In this document: positions 50,420 through 59,447 of the stretch, in pieces
Numbering within the stretch: position 1 is the first letter of the stretch
Layout: every line of letters starts with the position of its first letter
NCBI RefSeq assembly: GCF_000425905.1
Contig: NZ_AUEI01000004.1
Span: 186,001-250,000, forward strand
Source of the DNA: Lactobacillus psittaci DSM 15354
GTDB lineage: Bacteria; Bacillota; Bacilli; Lactobacillales; Lactobacillaceae
Direction of reading: 5' to 3'
DNA: 64,000 nucleotides
The notes under the pieces: generated by a model
The model's input: the letters and a program-made list of their open reading frames with translations, nothing else
What the model was told of the DNA's origin: nothing
Database searches by the model: none
Translations under genes and position numbers: made by a program

Positions 50420-51076
50420 TTACTTAATTAATTTATAAATTTTATCAAATTGTACTCGTTTCGGAATAAAATGACTTGCATTGACTTCTGCAGATTTATC
50501 ACTATATCCCAAACCAATTGCCATACCAATGGCCTCATCATCATTGATTCCAGTATATTTTCTAATTAAGTCTGGGTATGCAACTAATGAATGAGCTGGC
50601 ATTGTTGAAATCCCATGATTAATTGCCAAAAGCATAATACTTTGGGCAAAAATCCCCAAATCAAATACAGACCATAAAGGGGACTTCTTAGGAATCGTCA
50701 AATAAATGACATATGGTGCATCAAACATATTTTTATTTGCATCATTAAATAATTCAGTTCGATTATGCAAAAAATAGGTTACAAAAGCACCCATGTTAGA
50801 CATGTTTTGACTAGCAAAAGTTGACCAATCAATTGAAAGCATTGCTGAAAAATCTTCATTGGCTGGGATTTTTTTCTCAACCCTAGTCTTATTTTCTTTT
50901 CTCAATTTACTTAAAGCATCCCCAGTAATTACATATGCTTTCCAAGGCTGAGAATTTAGCAAAGAAGGAGATTGTTGAGCCTTTTTAATAATCTCAGCTA
51001 TCAGTTGTTCATCAATCTTTTTACTTGAAAATTTACGCGTTGCACGCTCTTTTTCAAAAACATCAGCAAAATCCAT
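50420..51076 (-). CDS. Nitroreductase family protein
   Basis: 218-residue FMN-dependent oxidoreductase. N-terminal ERATRKFSSKKID and SPSLLNSQPWKAYVI are the FMN phosphate-binding elements, and the C-terminal AIGMAIGLGYSDKS segment is characteristic. Reduces quinones or nitro compounds with NAD(P)H; the natural substrate is unknown. GAGGT precedes the ATG. Confidence 0.9.
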   Translation of the reverse strand: MDFADVFEKERATRKFSSKKIDEQLIAEIIKKAQQSPSLLNSQPWKAYVITGDALSKLRKENKTRVEKKIPANEDFSAMLSIDWSTFASQNMSNMGAFVTYFLHNRTELFNDANKNMFDAPYVIYLTIPKKSPLWSVFDLGIFAQSIMLLAINHGISTMPAHSLVAYPDLIRKYTGINDDEAIGMAIGLGYSDKSAEVNASHFIPKRVQFDKIYKLIK

Positions 51077-51151
51077 AAGCGCTTACCTCATAATCTTTCT
51101 ACATATTCCCATTATAAATAAAAAATTATTTTTTTACTATTAAAAGCTATA

Positions 51152-51188
51152 AATAAAAGCATCTGCACGAAGCAGATGCTTTTATTTA
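51152..51188 (-). terminator. Terminator of xpk
   Basis: Near-perfect stem ATAAAAGCATCTGC / GCAGATGCTTTTAT with 5-base loop; works in both directions but only xpk ends here. Confidence 0.95.
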
Positions 51189-51192
51189 TATT

Positions 51193-53562
51193 TTACTTAA
51201 GCCCTTTCCATTCCCATTCAGTAACTTCAGGAATATCTTTACCATTATCACGAATGTAAGTGTGGTGCTTAGACAATAACTTGTCCATTTCATCAACAAA
51301 GCCTGCAGCTGGCAAGTCAAGGTGTTCTACTGCATCTTTAGCTAAGTGGAAGCGGTCAATTTCATTCAAGACCCGCATATCAAATGGAGTAGTAATATCA
51401 CCATTTTCTTCATAGCCGTGAATTGAAACATTATGATTGTGACGGTCAAACCAAATTGATTCCATCATTGGCTTAAAGCCATGCCATGCAAAGATAACTG
51501 GCTTATTCTTAGTAAATAAGCGATCAAATTCTTCATCTGACAAACCATTAGGGTTCTTACGTTGACTTTGCAACTTCATTACGTCCAAGACATTAATATA
51601 ACGAATCTTAAGGTCTGGGAAGTTCTTATGCAATAAGTCAATTGCAGCTAAAGTTTCCAAGGTAGGTTCAGTACCAGTTGAGGCAAAGACAACATCTGGT
51701 TCTGCGTGACCATCAGTTGATGCCCAGTCAATGTAGCTAAGACCATTTTCAACTAATCTTTGAGCTTCTTCTTTACTGAACCATTGTGGACGAGGTTGCT
51801 TTGAAGTAACCAAAACATTGATACATTCACGATCAGCAAAAGCCTTATTACTTACTGCAAGTAATGAGTTGGTATCTGCAGGTAAATATTCATGAATCAA
51901 GTCAGGACGATTCTTTTCAAAGAGGTGAGTTAACAAACCTGGATCTTGGTGAGTGTAACCATTGTGGTCTTGTTGGAATACAGTTGAGGTATCAACGATG
52001 TTAAGAGCTGGATAGTCATGTCTCCAGTATTGTTCCTTAGCCTTTCTTAACCACTTCATGTGTTGGGTAAGCATTGAATCAACTACTCGGCCAAATGCTT
52101 CATAAGTTGCAAAGAAGCCGTGACGACCAGTTAAGACGTAGCCTTCAAGCCAACCTTCTGCTTGGTGTTCTGATAATTGAGAATCAATCATTCTACCTGA
52201 ACGAGCTAAGTCTTCATCATTTGGTTCTTTAATATCTTCCATCCATTGACGCTTTTGACCATCCAAAATAGTAAATAAGCGGTTAGACTTAGATTCATCA
52301 GGACCAAAACCGCGGAAGTTAGTTGGGTTTAAGTTAGCAATTTCATTTAAGTACTTAGACCATTCAGCCATATCTTGCTTTTCAACACTACCTGGCTTAT
52401 CAAAGTCAATTGCATAATTTCTCCAATCTGGTAAGTGAAGACGCTTAGGATTAATGCCACCATTAGTAACTGGATTCATTGCCATTCTTTGGTCACCTTG
52501 AACAGTGTTTTCAAGCACAATATCCTTTGGTGAACCATCTTCATTAAATAATTCTTCTGGCTTGTAGCTCTTCATCCAGTCAATAAGCATATCCTTGTGT
52601 TCCATATGCTTTTGATCTACTGGGATTGGGATTTGGTGAGCTCTAAATGAATTCTCGATTGGGTTACCATCTAGGTCAAACTTAGGACCAGTCCATCCTT
52701 TTGGTGCGCGCAAAACCATCATTGGCCATTGTGGCATTGAATCGTCACCAGTTTCACGAGCATGCTTTTGAATAGCTAAAATATCTTCAACAGCCTTATC
52801 CATTGTCTTAGCCATCAATTCATGTGCATCCATATGACTTAAGCCATGAACATTTACAAAGTATGGCTTCCAGCCCATACCTTCAAAGTATTTAGTTAAA
52901 TCAGCATCGCTCATTCTTGAAACAATTGTTGGATTAGAAATCTTGAAACCATTAATTTGAAGAATTGGTAAAACGGCACCATCGTGAATTGGGTTGATAA
53001 ATTTATCACTAAACCAACTTGCTGCAAGCGGACCGGTTTCACTTTCACCATCACCAATTTCAACAGCTGCAATTACATCAGGATTATCTAAAATTGCACC
53101 TACACCATGTGAAAGTGAGTAACCAAGCTCTCCACCTTCATGAATTGATCCTGGAGTTTCAGGAGCAGCATGTGAAGCTACACCACCTGGGAATGAGAAA
53201 CGCTTGAACAAACGAGTCATTCCTGCTTCGTCTTGAGTAATTTCAGGATATCTTTCGGTATATGAGCCATCAAGATATGAGTTAGAAACCATTACTTGAC
53301 CACCGTGACCTGAACCTTCAATGTAAAACATGTTTAAGTTGTATTTCTTAATTACACGGTTTAAATGAGCATAAATAAAGTTTTGTGGGACAATTGTACC
53401 CCAGTGACCAATTGGCTTAGGTTTAACATCTTCAGCCTTTAATTCTGTCTTTAATAATGGGTTCTTCATTAAAAACAATTGACCAACTGATAAATAATTT
53501 GCTGCACGCCAGTAAGCGTCAACACTCTTTAAATAATCTTGTGAATCGTAATTTACAGCCAT
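51193..53562 (-). CDS. xpk: Xylulose-5-P/fructose-6-P phosphoketolase
   Basis: 789-residue thiamine-diphosphate enzyme cleaving xylulose-5-P with phosphate to acetyl-P and glyceraldehyde-3-P. The TPP/Mg motif [14 protein letters not shown] (about 170-185), the HPH-type active-site histidines in GSGHGGQ and [14 protein letters not shown], and the C-terminal TK_C region are visible; length is exactly that of lactobacillus enzymes. It has its own strong promoter with a GntR-type palindrome upstream. The neighbours supply ribose phosphate from nucleosides, so it is here the exit of pentose catabolism in an otherwise homofermentative-type cell. Confidence 0.98.
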   Translation of the reverse strand: MAVNYDSQDYLKSVDAYWRAANYLSVGQLFLMKNPLLKTELKAEDVKPKPIGHWGTIVPQNFIYAHLNRVIKKYNLNMFYIEGSGHGGQVMVSNSYLDGSYTERYPEITQDEAGMTRLFKRFSFPGGVASHAAPETPGSIHEGGELGYSLSHGVGAILDNPDVIAAVEIGDGESETGPLAASWFSDKFINPIHDGAVLPILQINGFKISNPTIVSRMSDADLTKYFEGMGWKPYFVNVHGLSHMDAHELMAKTMDKAVEDILAIQKHARETGDDSMPQWPMMVLRAPKGWTGPKFDLDGNPIENSFRAHQIPIPVDQKHMEHKDMLIDWMKSYKPEELFNEDGSPKDIVLENTVQGDQRMAMNPVTNGGINPKRLHLPDWRNYAIDFDKPGSVEKQDMAEWSKYLNEIANLNPTNFRGFGPDESKSNRLFTILDGQKRQWMEDIKEPNDEDLARSGRMIDSQLSEHQAEGWLEGYVLTGRHGFFATYEAFGRVVDSMLTQHMKWLRKAKEQYWRHDYPALNIVDTSTVFQQDHNGYTHQDPGLLTHLFEKNRPDLIHEYLPADTNSLLAVSNKAFADRECINVLVTSKQPRPQWFSKEEAQRLVENGLSYIDWASTDGHAEPDVVFASTGTEPTLETLAAIDLLHKNFPDLKIRYINVLDVMKLQSQRKNPNGLSDEEFDRLFTKNKPVIFAWHGFKPMMESIWFDRHNHNVSIHGYEENGDITTPFDMRVLNEIDRFHLAKDAVEHLDLPAAGFVDEMDKLLSKHHTYIRDNGKDIPEVTEWEWKGLK

Positions 53563-53610
53563 TTTTATTCTCCTTTTACGGAATTTCTTTGCTAAATTTA
53601 TTACACCTAT

Positions 53611-53639
53611 ATAATAACCAATATCAAATAAAAGTTCAA
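53611..53639 (-). promoter_or_regulatory. xpk promoter
   Basis: Minus strand -35 TTGAAC (53634-53639), 17-base spacer, -10 TATTAT (53611-53616). Confidence 0.8.
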
Positions 53640-53648
53640 CTATTTTTA

Positions 53649-53668
53649 AAATTGGAACGGTCCAATTT
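53649..53668. promoter_or_regulatory. Palindromic operator upstream of xpk
   Basis: AAATTGGAACGGTCCAATTT: 8-bp perfect arms, 4-base centre. The 20-bp length and alternation fit operators of HutC/UTRA GntR regulators. It lies about 10 bp upstream of the -35, which is more an activator or auxiliary position than a blocking one. The adjacent gntR gene is the obvious candidate binder. Confidence 0.7.
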
Positions 53669-53679
53669 AAAATGAAAAA

Positions 53680-53706
53680 GAAAAAATAAGCTCAGCTGAG
53701 CTTATT
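53680..53706 (-). terminator. Terminator of the nucleoside hydrolase-gntR transcript
   Basis: Self-complementary AATAAGCTCAGCTGAGCTTATT, which includes the gntR stop codon, followed by TTTTC on the minus strand. Confidence 0.85.
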
Positions 53707-54427
53707 GATTTAAATTAACAAAACTATTGTATCTCATATACTTATAATGAATACGCATATTGGAGACTTCAAAAGGAGTTCCATCGTCCAAAAAGAAAAT
53801 ACCTTCCATCACTCCGACAGGTTCAACAGGTTTTAGTTGCAATATCTCTTGATCCACTTTATTTGAAGGTTCAACTTCGATATTTAAAAATGATCTACTT
53901 ACTATTTTGTTTTGTGTATCTTCAAGATAATTGAAGAGTGAATCTTTCAAAATATCCGGCGTCAGTTCAGGCACAATTTTGATTGGAACATATCCTGTTT
54001 CAATTAGAAATGGCTGTGCTTCAATTAATCGTAAACGTTTGAATTGATAAACAAAATCATTTTCTTTAAGGAAAAGATCTTGAGCTAATTCAGGACTAGC
54101 TTTAACAACTTGAAAATCAAGAAGTTTAATTTTTTGTTCTTTACCAGGAACTTTAAAACTATCAGTCAAGCCCAAATTAGATCCTTCATAGCGAAATAAG
54201 GCCTGATTTTTTAAATATAATGGATTAATAAAGGTTCCACTACCTCGTTTTTTAAAAATTATCCCTTGTTGCGCTAACAATTCTAATGCTCGTTTCATCG
54301 AAGAACGTGATACCTGATAGTGACTAGCTAAACTACGTTCATCAGGCAGTTTCATATTTTCATATTTTTCAGCAATAATATTTTGCTTAATGTCGCGCAT
54401 TACTGCTCGATAAACAAAGTCTGCCAT
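53702..54427 (-). CDS. GntR-family regulator, HutC/UTRA subfamily
   Basis: 241 residues. N-terminal winged helix (VYRAVMRDIKQNIIAEKYENMKLPDERSLASHYQVSRSSMKRALELLAQQGIIFKKRGSGTFI pattern, residues 5-68), then a UTRA ligand domain ending in YKYMRYNSFV. UTRA regulators bind phosphorylated sugars or amino sugars; here ribose-5-P or another pentose phosphate is the natural guess. It sits between the nucleoside hydrolase gene and xpk, and the palindrome before xpk is its probable site. Confidence 0.92.
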   Translation of the reverse strand: MADFVYRAVMRDIKQNIIAEKYENMKLPDERSLASHYQVSRSSMKRALELLAQQGIIFKKRGSGTFINPLYLKNQALFRYEGSNLGLTDSFKVPGKEQKIKLLDFQVVKASPELAQDLFLKENDFVYQFKRLRLIEAQPFLIETGYVPIKIVPELTPDILKDSLFNYLEDTQNKIVSRSFLNIEVEPSNKVDQEILQLKPVEPVGVMEGIFFLDDGTPFEVSNMRIHYKYMRYNSFVNLNQ

Positions 54428-54444
54428 CTTAATCCTTCTTTACT

Positions 54445-55365
54445 CTAATTTGCTTTCTTAATTGCTTCAACAAACCATTTTACAAATTGCTTGCGATCAA
54501 TTGCAACACCGATTTCAGCATTTATTGGTTTTTCAAAGAAATTATCAAAATCCATCACACTGGCTCCATAAGTATATGATTCATTAGTATCAATAGCTAC
54601 AAAAGCCCTTTTAAAAGTATACATTTTTGGATTTAACAACATTCCTACTGCTAAAGCATCATAAATTTCAAGACCATCAGTAAAATTGCCATCATGTAAA
54701 TTATCCAAAATACTATAAAGCATTTCACCCGTTCTGCCTAGAGCCTTTATTTCATTCATAGTATCTTGCTTAACAAAGGCTTGATGTCCTAATTCTAATG
54801 GTGCAACTCTAATTTTCACACCACTATTAAAGACAATTTTTGCTGCTTCGGGATCACCAGATACATTATATTCATCATAAGGGCCATAATTACCGCGACC
54901 AATTGCACCACCCATTATGACTAACTCTTCGATATTTTTCAAATCTTCAGGATATTGTCTAAAGTAAAGGGCAAAATCAGTTGCAGGTCCAATCTGCATT
55001 AAAGTAACTTTTTCCTGACTTTTAGCAACTACTTCATGAATTTTAGTGGCAGCAAGTCCTGGCATCAGCAAACTTTGATCTGGTTCAGGAAAATCATAGC
55101 CATCCATCCCACTTTTTCCATGAACATCACTTGCATCAATAGCTGGCTTAATTAGGGGTCTTTTCGCACCTGAAACAATTGGAACACGTTTCTTTAAAAA
55201 AGTTTCTAGCTTTAAGCAATTAGCCAATGTCTTATCTAAACTAACATTTCCCCAAGTAGCAGAGATTAATTTCACATCTAGTTCTGCAGCAAATAAAGAA
55301 ATAGTTATTGCTACTGCATCATCAATTCCAGGATCAGTACTAATAATTAATGGTCTCTTCATCAT
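54445..55365 (-). CDS. Nucleoside hydrolase (ribonucleoside hydrolase, IunH family)
   Basis: About 306 residues. The N-terminal calcium/ribose motif STDPGIDDAVAI and the middle PGxA-like TLMQIGPATDF and ELVIMGGAIGRGNYGPYDEYNVSGDPEAAKIVF segments define inosine-uridine hydrolases; a C-terminal Asp (IYDALAVG) completes the metal site. Splits ribonucleosides into base and ribose without phosphate. Purine or pyrimidine preference is not readable. ATG 55365 has AGGAG 7 bases upstream. Followed closely by gntR. Confidence 0.93.
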   Translation of the reverse strand: MMKRPLIISTDPGIDDAVAITISLFAAELDVKLISATWGNVSLDKTLANCLKLETFLKKRVPIVSGAKRPLIKPAIDASDVHGKSGMDGYDFPEPDQSLLMPGLAATKIHEVVAKSQEKVTLMQIGPATDFALYFRQYPEDLKNIEELVIMGGAIGRGNYGPYDEYNVSGDPEAAKIVFNSGVKIRVAPLELGHQAFVKQDTMNEIKALGRTGEMLYSILDNLHDGNFTDGLEIYDALAVGMLLNPKMYTFKRAFVAIDTNESYTYGASVMDFDNFFEKPINAEIGVAIDRKQFVKWFVEAIKKAN

Positions 55366-55377
55366 TAAGTTTCTCCT

Positions 55378-55406
55378 TTTATACAAACTTTTCAATCAAA
55401 TATAAA
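55378..55406 (-). promoter_or_regulatory. Promoter of the nucleoside hydrolase-gntR transcript
   Basis: Minus strand -10 TATAAA (55378-55383) with TTTATA at 17-base spacing, just after the rpiA terminator. Moderate match. Confidence 0.45.
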
Positions 55407-55430
55407 AAGCGGAGAGATAGCTCTTCGCTT
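55403..55430 (-). terminator. Terminator of rpiA
   Basis: Minus strand AAGCGAAGAG-CTAT-CTCTCCGCTT (one mismatch) followed by TTTA. Confidence 0.75.
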
Positions 55431-55436
55431 AAAAAA

Positions 55437-56123
55437 TTATCGTTTTATTTCTTCAATTCCATCACTTTTAGCAACAATTACTTCATCACAAATATTTAAG
55501 AACAACCCATGCTCAACAACACCAACTGTATGATCTAGATAATCAGCTAATCCCTCTGGCACCGGAATTGGACTAATATCTAAATCCAAAATATAGTTGC
55601 CATAGTGTGTTTTCAGTCTCTTTCCATCTACCATTCTAAATTCTGGATTCAAGCCTTGAGATTCAAAGCGACGTTTTACTTGCATTGCAGATATTGGTAA
55701 AACTTCTACCGGTAGCTTAAATCCAGATAAATGGTGAACTAACTTACTTTCATCAACAATCCAAATGTTCTTTTTAGAATTTACAGCCACATTTTTTTCA
55801 AGGGTTAATGCAGCACCGCCACCCTTAATTCCATCTAAATTGTCGTCAACTCGATCAGCACCATCAACTGTTAAATCAACTTGATCTACATCACAGAGTT
55901 CATCAACTTTAAAGCTTAAATCCTCTAATTGTTTTTTGGAGCGACTTGAAGTGGTCACAATTTGCTTAAGTTTTAAGCCTTCGTTTCTTCTTTGACCTAA
56001 CCAATCAATAAAAAACTTAACAGTTGAACCAGTTCCAACTCCTAAAACAATACCATTTTCAACTTTATCAGCCGCAATCTTAGCTGCTGCTTTTTTTAAT
56101 TCATCTTGTTCTGTTTTATCCAT
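55437..56123 (-). CDS. rpiA: Ribose-5-phosphate isomerase A
   Basis: 228 residues. Converts ribose-5-P to ribulose-5-P. RpiA motifs are clear: GVGTGSTVKFFIDWL (phosphate loop), VDGADRVDDNLDGIKGGGAALTLEKNVA with catalytic Asp/Lys, and VDESKLVHHLSGFKLPVEVLP. I set the start at ATG 56123 (MDKTEQ), with GGGG upstream and an 8-base overlap with rbsK; the longer form to 56153 has no site and would overlap rbsK heavily. Confidence 0.95.
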   Translation of the reverse strand: MDKTEQDELKKAAAKIAADKVENGIVLGVGTGSTVKFFIDWLGQRRNEGLKLKQIVTTSSRSKKQLEDLSFKVDELCDVDQVDLTVDGADRVDDNLDGIKGGGAALTLEKNVAVNSKKNIWIVDESKLVHHLSGFKLPVEVLPISAMQVKRRFESQGLNPEFRMVDGKRLKTHYGNYILDLDISPIPVPEGLADYLDHTVGVVEHGLFLNICDEVIVAKSDGIEEIKR

Positions 56124-57045
56124 TATTTTTCCCCATAGCCTCTTTAACTTCATTAAAAGTTGGGATAGATGGTTGAGCCCCTAAACGACTAACTGCTATT
56201 GAAGAGGCACGAGATGCAAAAATTGCAGCTTCTTCAATATTTGAAAAATCAGTTTCAAGCTGACTAGCTAAAAAGCCTAAAAAAGTATCACCCGCACCAG
56301 TTGTATCCACGGCCTCCACTTTAAAAGCAGGTACCATTTTTTCAACCTTTTTGGTTGAAAGATAACTTCCTTTGGCACCATTAGTTATTACAACATTTTC
56401 AATACCTAAACCATGAAGCTTATCACTTGCTTCTTTTAAGCTAGTTTCATCACTAATTTCAATTCCAGTAATTACACCAGCTTCAGTTTCATTAGGAGTT
56501 ATCAAATCTGTTAATTTTAACAACTCGTTCGGAATATTTTCAATTGCTGGCGCAGGATTTAAAATCGTAACCACAGCATGCTTTTTAGCAAGCTTAAAAG
56601 CTTCGATTGCAACATCAAGTGGTGTTTCAAATTGAGTAATCACAGCATCACTTTCACTGATTAAATCTTCCGCTGCATCAATATCTTCAATACTTAATTC
56701 ATAATTAGCACCATGATCAATAATAATATTATTCTGTCCCGCTTCATTCAAGTTAATATAAGCATGTCCGGTATTTTTACCAGAAGTAGTTTGAACATAA
56801 GTAGTATCAACACCATACGATTTTAATTGGCTTAAAATAAAACGTCCATCGCTATCTTCGCCAACACGATTAATGAAGTTAGTATCACTACCACCTTTTG
56901 CTGCAGCAATCGCCTGATTTGCTCCCTTGCCACCACCAGCGGAAGTAATATCTAAAGCGTTAATTGTTTCTCCTGGTTTAGGGAAATCTTTAACATGTAA
57001 AGTGGTATCAACATTACTTGAACCAACAACTACAATCTTTTTCAT
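56116..57045 (-). CDS. rbsK: Ribokinase
   Basis: 309-residue PfkB-family sugar kinase, phosphorylating ribose to ribose-5-P. Motif 1: GGKGANQAIAAAKGG; motif 2: DTTGAGDTFLGFLASQL with the catalytic Asp; N-terminal VVVGSSNVDTTLHV and substrate Asp in FPKPGETI. No ribose transporter gene is adjacent, so free ribose is expected mostly from the nucleoside hydrolase. Coupled to rpiA. Confidence 0.95.
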   Translation of the reverse strand: MKKIVVVGSSNVDTTLHVKDFPKPGETINALDITSAGGGKGANQAIAAAKGGSDTNFINRVGEDSDGRFILSQLKSYGVDTTYVQTTSGKNTGHAYINLNEAGQNNIIIDHGANYELSIEDIDAAEDLISESDAVITQFETPLDVAIEAFKLAKKHAVVTILNPAPAIENIPNELLKLTDLITPNETEAGVITGIEISDETSLKEASDKLHGLGIENVVITNGAKGSYLSTKKVEKMVPAFKVEAVDTTGAGDTFLGFLASQLETDFSNIEEAAIFASRASSIAVSRLGAQPSIPTFNEVKEAMGKNNG

Positions 57046-57083
57046 TTTTATTTTTCCTTTCGCAAAAGCGTCTTATTCAATGT

Positions 57084-57890
57084 TTAGTTTAACCTAATTC
57101 CACTAGTAATAAAACCTTTTAATCGAGCTGCTTCCCATTCAAGGGTTTCTTCATCATCAACTTGCGATAATTTATAGCCCACAAAGTATGGTGGTGCATA
57201 AAAACGTGGAATTACCTTACAACAAGTTCCAGTACCATGATCAATTGGATAGAAAAACAAATTATATGAATCCACCCCATGAGACAAAACACTTCGTACA
57301 TACTGCGTTGCCTTTTGAATCAAATCAGCCCACACATCCAAATCTTGATTATGCCACGTCACCACATTAACCTCTTGATATCCTTGCACTGGATGTGCTG
57401 ATAAGTTCATTTCAACGTCACCACATTTTCCGACTTCAAAGCCGGTAAAATTATTAGGCTGAATATTCTTATAGCCGTCCATCTTATACAGCCCCACAAT
57501 TTGCATGTGTGGGTGTTGCAATGATCCATCTGACTTAGGGCCAAAGTTTTTATACCATAAAACACTTTTATACTTACTTGAATGGTACATTTCTTTAAAA
57601 CATTTCAAGCCAAATTTCATAAGTTCCCTATTTTCCTCACGGGTATAAGTGGAAATATCACCCTGATGGTCACTAGATTCAATCAAAATCGTCTGCATCG
57701 TATCACGCAAAGTTGGATACTTGTTATGAAGCCAAATCTTATCTCCATCAGTTTCATAAATATCAGTTAAAGAACTTGGATTACAAAAAGGGCAAGGATT
57801 TTGCGTATTACTTTGTCGATTGGCATAGTCATAATCATACGGCTTTCTTTTACCAACATTATACATATATACCAAAGGCTCATCATTCAT
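57084..57890 (-). CDS. GalT-like HIT-superfamily protein (DUF4931)
   Basis: 268 residues. Two zinc-type cysteines in CPFC near residue 33 and the HIT-like active-site segment SLQHPHMQIVGL near 130 resemble galactose-1-P uridylyltransferase, but the overall protein matches the shorter DUF4931 branch. By family it should transfer or hydrolyse a nucleotidyl group on a phosphorylated sugar. It is the first gene of the rbsK-rpiA transcript, suggesting a substrate such as a nucleotide or ribose phosphate derivative; this is inference. GGGGG lies before the ATG. Confidence 0.75.
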   Translation of the reverse strand: MNDEPLVYMYNVGKRKPYDYDYANRQSNTQNPCPFCNPSSLTDIYETDGDKIWLHNKYPTLRDTMQTILIESSDHQGDISTYTREENRELMKFGLKCFKEMYHSSKYKSVLWYKNFGPKSDGSLQHPHMQIVGLYKMDGYKNIQPNNFTGFEVGKCGDVEMNLSAHPVQGYQEVNVVTWHNQDLDVWADLIQKATQYVRSVLSHGVDSYNLFFYPIDHGTGTCCKVIPRFYAPPYFVGYKLSQVDDEETLEWEAARLKGFITSGIRLN

Positions 57891-57931
57891 GGCAATACCC
57901 CCAATTCAAATCAATCTTTTCTTTCTATTTT

Positions 57932-57960
57932 ATCTTAAATTAGGGAATTTAATAGGTCAA
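57932..57960 (-). promoter_or_regulatory. Promoter of the DUF4931-rbsK-rpiA transcript
   Basis: Minus strand -35 TTGACC (57955-57960), 17-base spacer, -10 TAAGAT (57932-57937). The -35 forms half of the perfect palindrome GTCAATTGAC (57956-57965). Confidence 0.7.
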
Positions 57961-57983
57961 TTGACAACATTATTTAATTATCG

Positions 57984-58012
57984 TTCGAAAAAATAACCAC
58001 TTATGCTAAAAT
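57984..58012 (+). promoter_or_regulatory. Promoter of the orphan binding lipoprotein
   Basis: -35 TTCGAA (57984-57989), 17-base spacer, extended -10 TGCTAAAAT (-10 at 58007-58012). Confidence 0.55.
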
Positions 58013-58026
58013 ACAAATGTATTTGT
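58013..58026. promoter_or_regulatory. Palindromic operator at the transcription start of the binding lipoprotein
   Basis: ACAAATGTATTTGT, 6-bp arms around GT, immediately after the -10, a typical repressor position. A further ACAAAT half-site follows near 58037. Regulator unknown. Confidence 0.5.
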
Positions 58027-58086
58027 TAGTTTTTTTACAAATATAGAAGAATGTCGTTTGATTTGATGGGGGAGGATCCCAAAAGA

Positions 58087-59379
58087 ATGAATTTTAAGCA
58101 TAAATTTGCCTTAGCTGTATTAGCTAGCACTTTATTATTAACAACCGCTTGTTCCAATAACAAGTCCGCATCAACTAGCAATGCAGTTGCTACTAAAGTT
58201 AGCAAAAAGACCACTATTACTTTTTGGTACTCTTTAACTGGTAAATCTAAGGCAACTTTAGAAAAGTTAACCAAGGATTTTGAAAAGAAAAATCCGAATA
58301 TTACTGTTAAATTGCAAAGTCAAGGTGGAAACTTAGGTGATTTACAATCAAAACTAGTTTCCAGTTTACAATCACCTAAGAACTTACCCACTATTAGTCA
58401 AGCCTATCCTGGCTGGTTATATAGTGCCGCAAAGAACAAATTATTAGTTGATTTAAAGCCATATATAACAAATAAGAAAATTGGTTGGTCATCATATCAA
58501 AATTCTGATATTAAGTCAGCTCTTTGGGATGGCGCCAAAATTAACACCACTCAATATGGTGTCCCTTTTAATAAATCAGTAGAAGTTCTCTTTTATAACA
58601 AGACTTTACTTGATAAATATCATGTCCAAGTTCCAACAACTATGGCTGAATTAAAGAAAGCAAGTGAAGAAATCTACCAAAAGAGCAATCACAAAGTTAA
58701 AGGTGTCGGTTTTGACTCTTTAAATAACTACTATATGTTAGCTATGAAAGATAAAGGTATCGATTTTAACTCTAAGATTAAATTTGATAGCAAGGAATCA
58801 AAAGCGGTAATTAATTACTATGCCGAAGGTGTTAAAGCAGGCTACTTTATGACTGCTGGCACTGAAAAATACATGTCAACTCCATTTAATGCTGGAAAAG
58901 TAGCTATGTTTATTGGTTCAACTGCAAATGAAGCTTACGTAAAGCCTGGTTTAGCCAAAGGAAATGAATATGGAATTGCTGCTCGTCCAAGCAACTATAA
59001 CGTTCAACAAGGTACCGATATCTACATGTTTAGTCATGCAAGCAAGCTTCAAAGAACTGCAGCATTTTTATACTTGAAGTATTTAACCAGCAAGTCTGTT
59101 CAAAGAATCTGGGCTGATTCAACAGGTTATATGCCTGTAAATTCTAGCGTTTTAACTTCGGCTAGCTATGAAGCTTCAACTCAAAGCAAAGTACCGAAGA
59201 TTTTGGCTAAGACTTCAAAGAAACTATACTATCTTCCAGTTCTGAAGAATTCTGAATCTGCTTATGACCAGGTAAACGCAAATATGCAAACTATCTTAGC
59301 AAGTGCCGAAAAAGGTAAATCATGGACTAATGATATTAAGACAGCCCAAAGTAAATTCGCTAACGCTTGGAAACAATAA
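58087..59379 (+). CDS. Extracellular solute-binding lipoprotein (family 1, UgpB-like), orphan
   Basis: 430 residues. Lipoprotein signal peptide: basic start MNFKHK, hydrophobic stretch, lipobox LTTAC with Cys near residue 20. The mature part has the family 1 pattern TITFWYSLTGKSKATLEKLTKDFEKKNP and later GKVAMFIGSTANEAYVKPG, as in glycerol-3-P or sugar binding proteins. ATG 58087 follows GGGGGAGG; an upstream reading from 58051 would spoil the signal peptide. No permease or ATPase is adjacent: the protein must dock to a distant transporter or act as a sensor. Confidence 0.88.
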   Translation: MNFKHKFALAVLASTLLLTTACSNNKSASTSNAVATKVSKKTTITFWYSLTGKSKATLEKLTKDFEKKNPNITVKLQSQGGNLGDLQSKLVSSLQSPKNLPTISQAYPGWLYSAAKNKLLVDLKPYITNKKIGWSSYQNSDIKSALWDGAKINTTQYGVPFNKSVEVLFYNKTLLDKYHVQVPTTMAELKKASEEIYQKSNHKVKGVGFDSLNNYYMLAMKDKGIDFNSKIKFDSKESKAVINYYAEGVKAGYFMTAGTEKYMSTPFNAGKVAMFIGSTANEAYVKPGLAKGNEYGIAARPSNYNVQQGTDIYMFSHASKLQRTAAFLYLKYLTSKSVQRIWADSTGYMPVNSSVLTSASYEASTQSKVPKILAKTSKKLYYLPVLKNSESAYDQVNANMQTILASAEKGKSWTNDIKTAQSKFANAWKQ

Positions 59380-59399
59380 GATTTATTAGTTTACATATA

Positions 59400-59434
59400 C
59401 AAAAAGAAGGTTGGAAATCCAACCTTCTTTTTTA
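59400..59434. terminator. Bidirectional terminator between the binding lipoprotein and the DUF47 gene
   Basis: AAAAGAAGGTTGGA-AA-TCCAACCTTCTTTT, T tracts both ways. Confidence 0.95.
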
Positions 59435-59447
59435 CTAACTATAAAAA

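Noticed and set aside
51070-51085. cre-like GTAAGCGCTTA at the nitroreductase start
   Set aside because: It overlaps the ribosome binding site and start codon and has three mismatches; probably chance.
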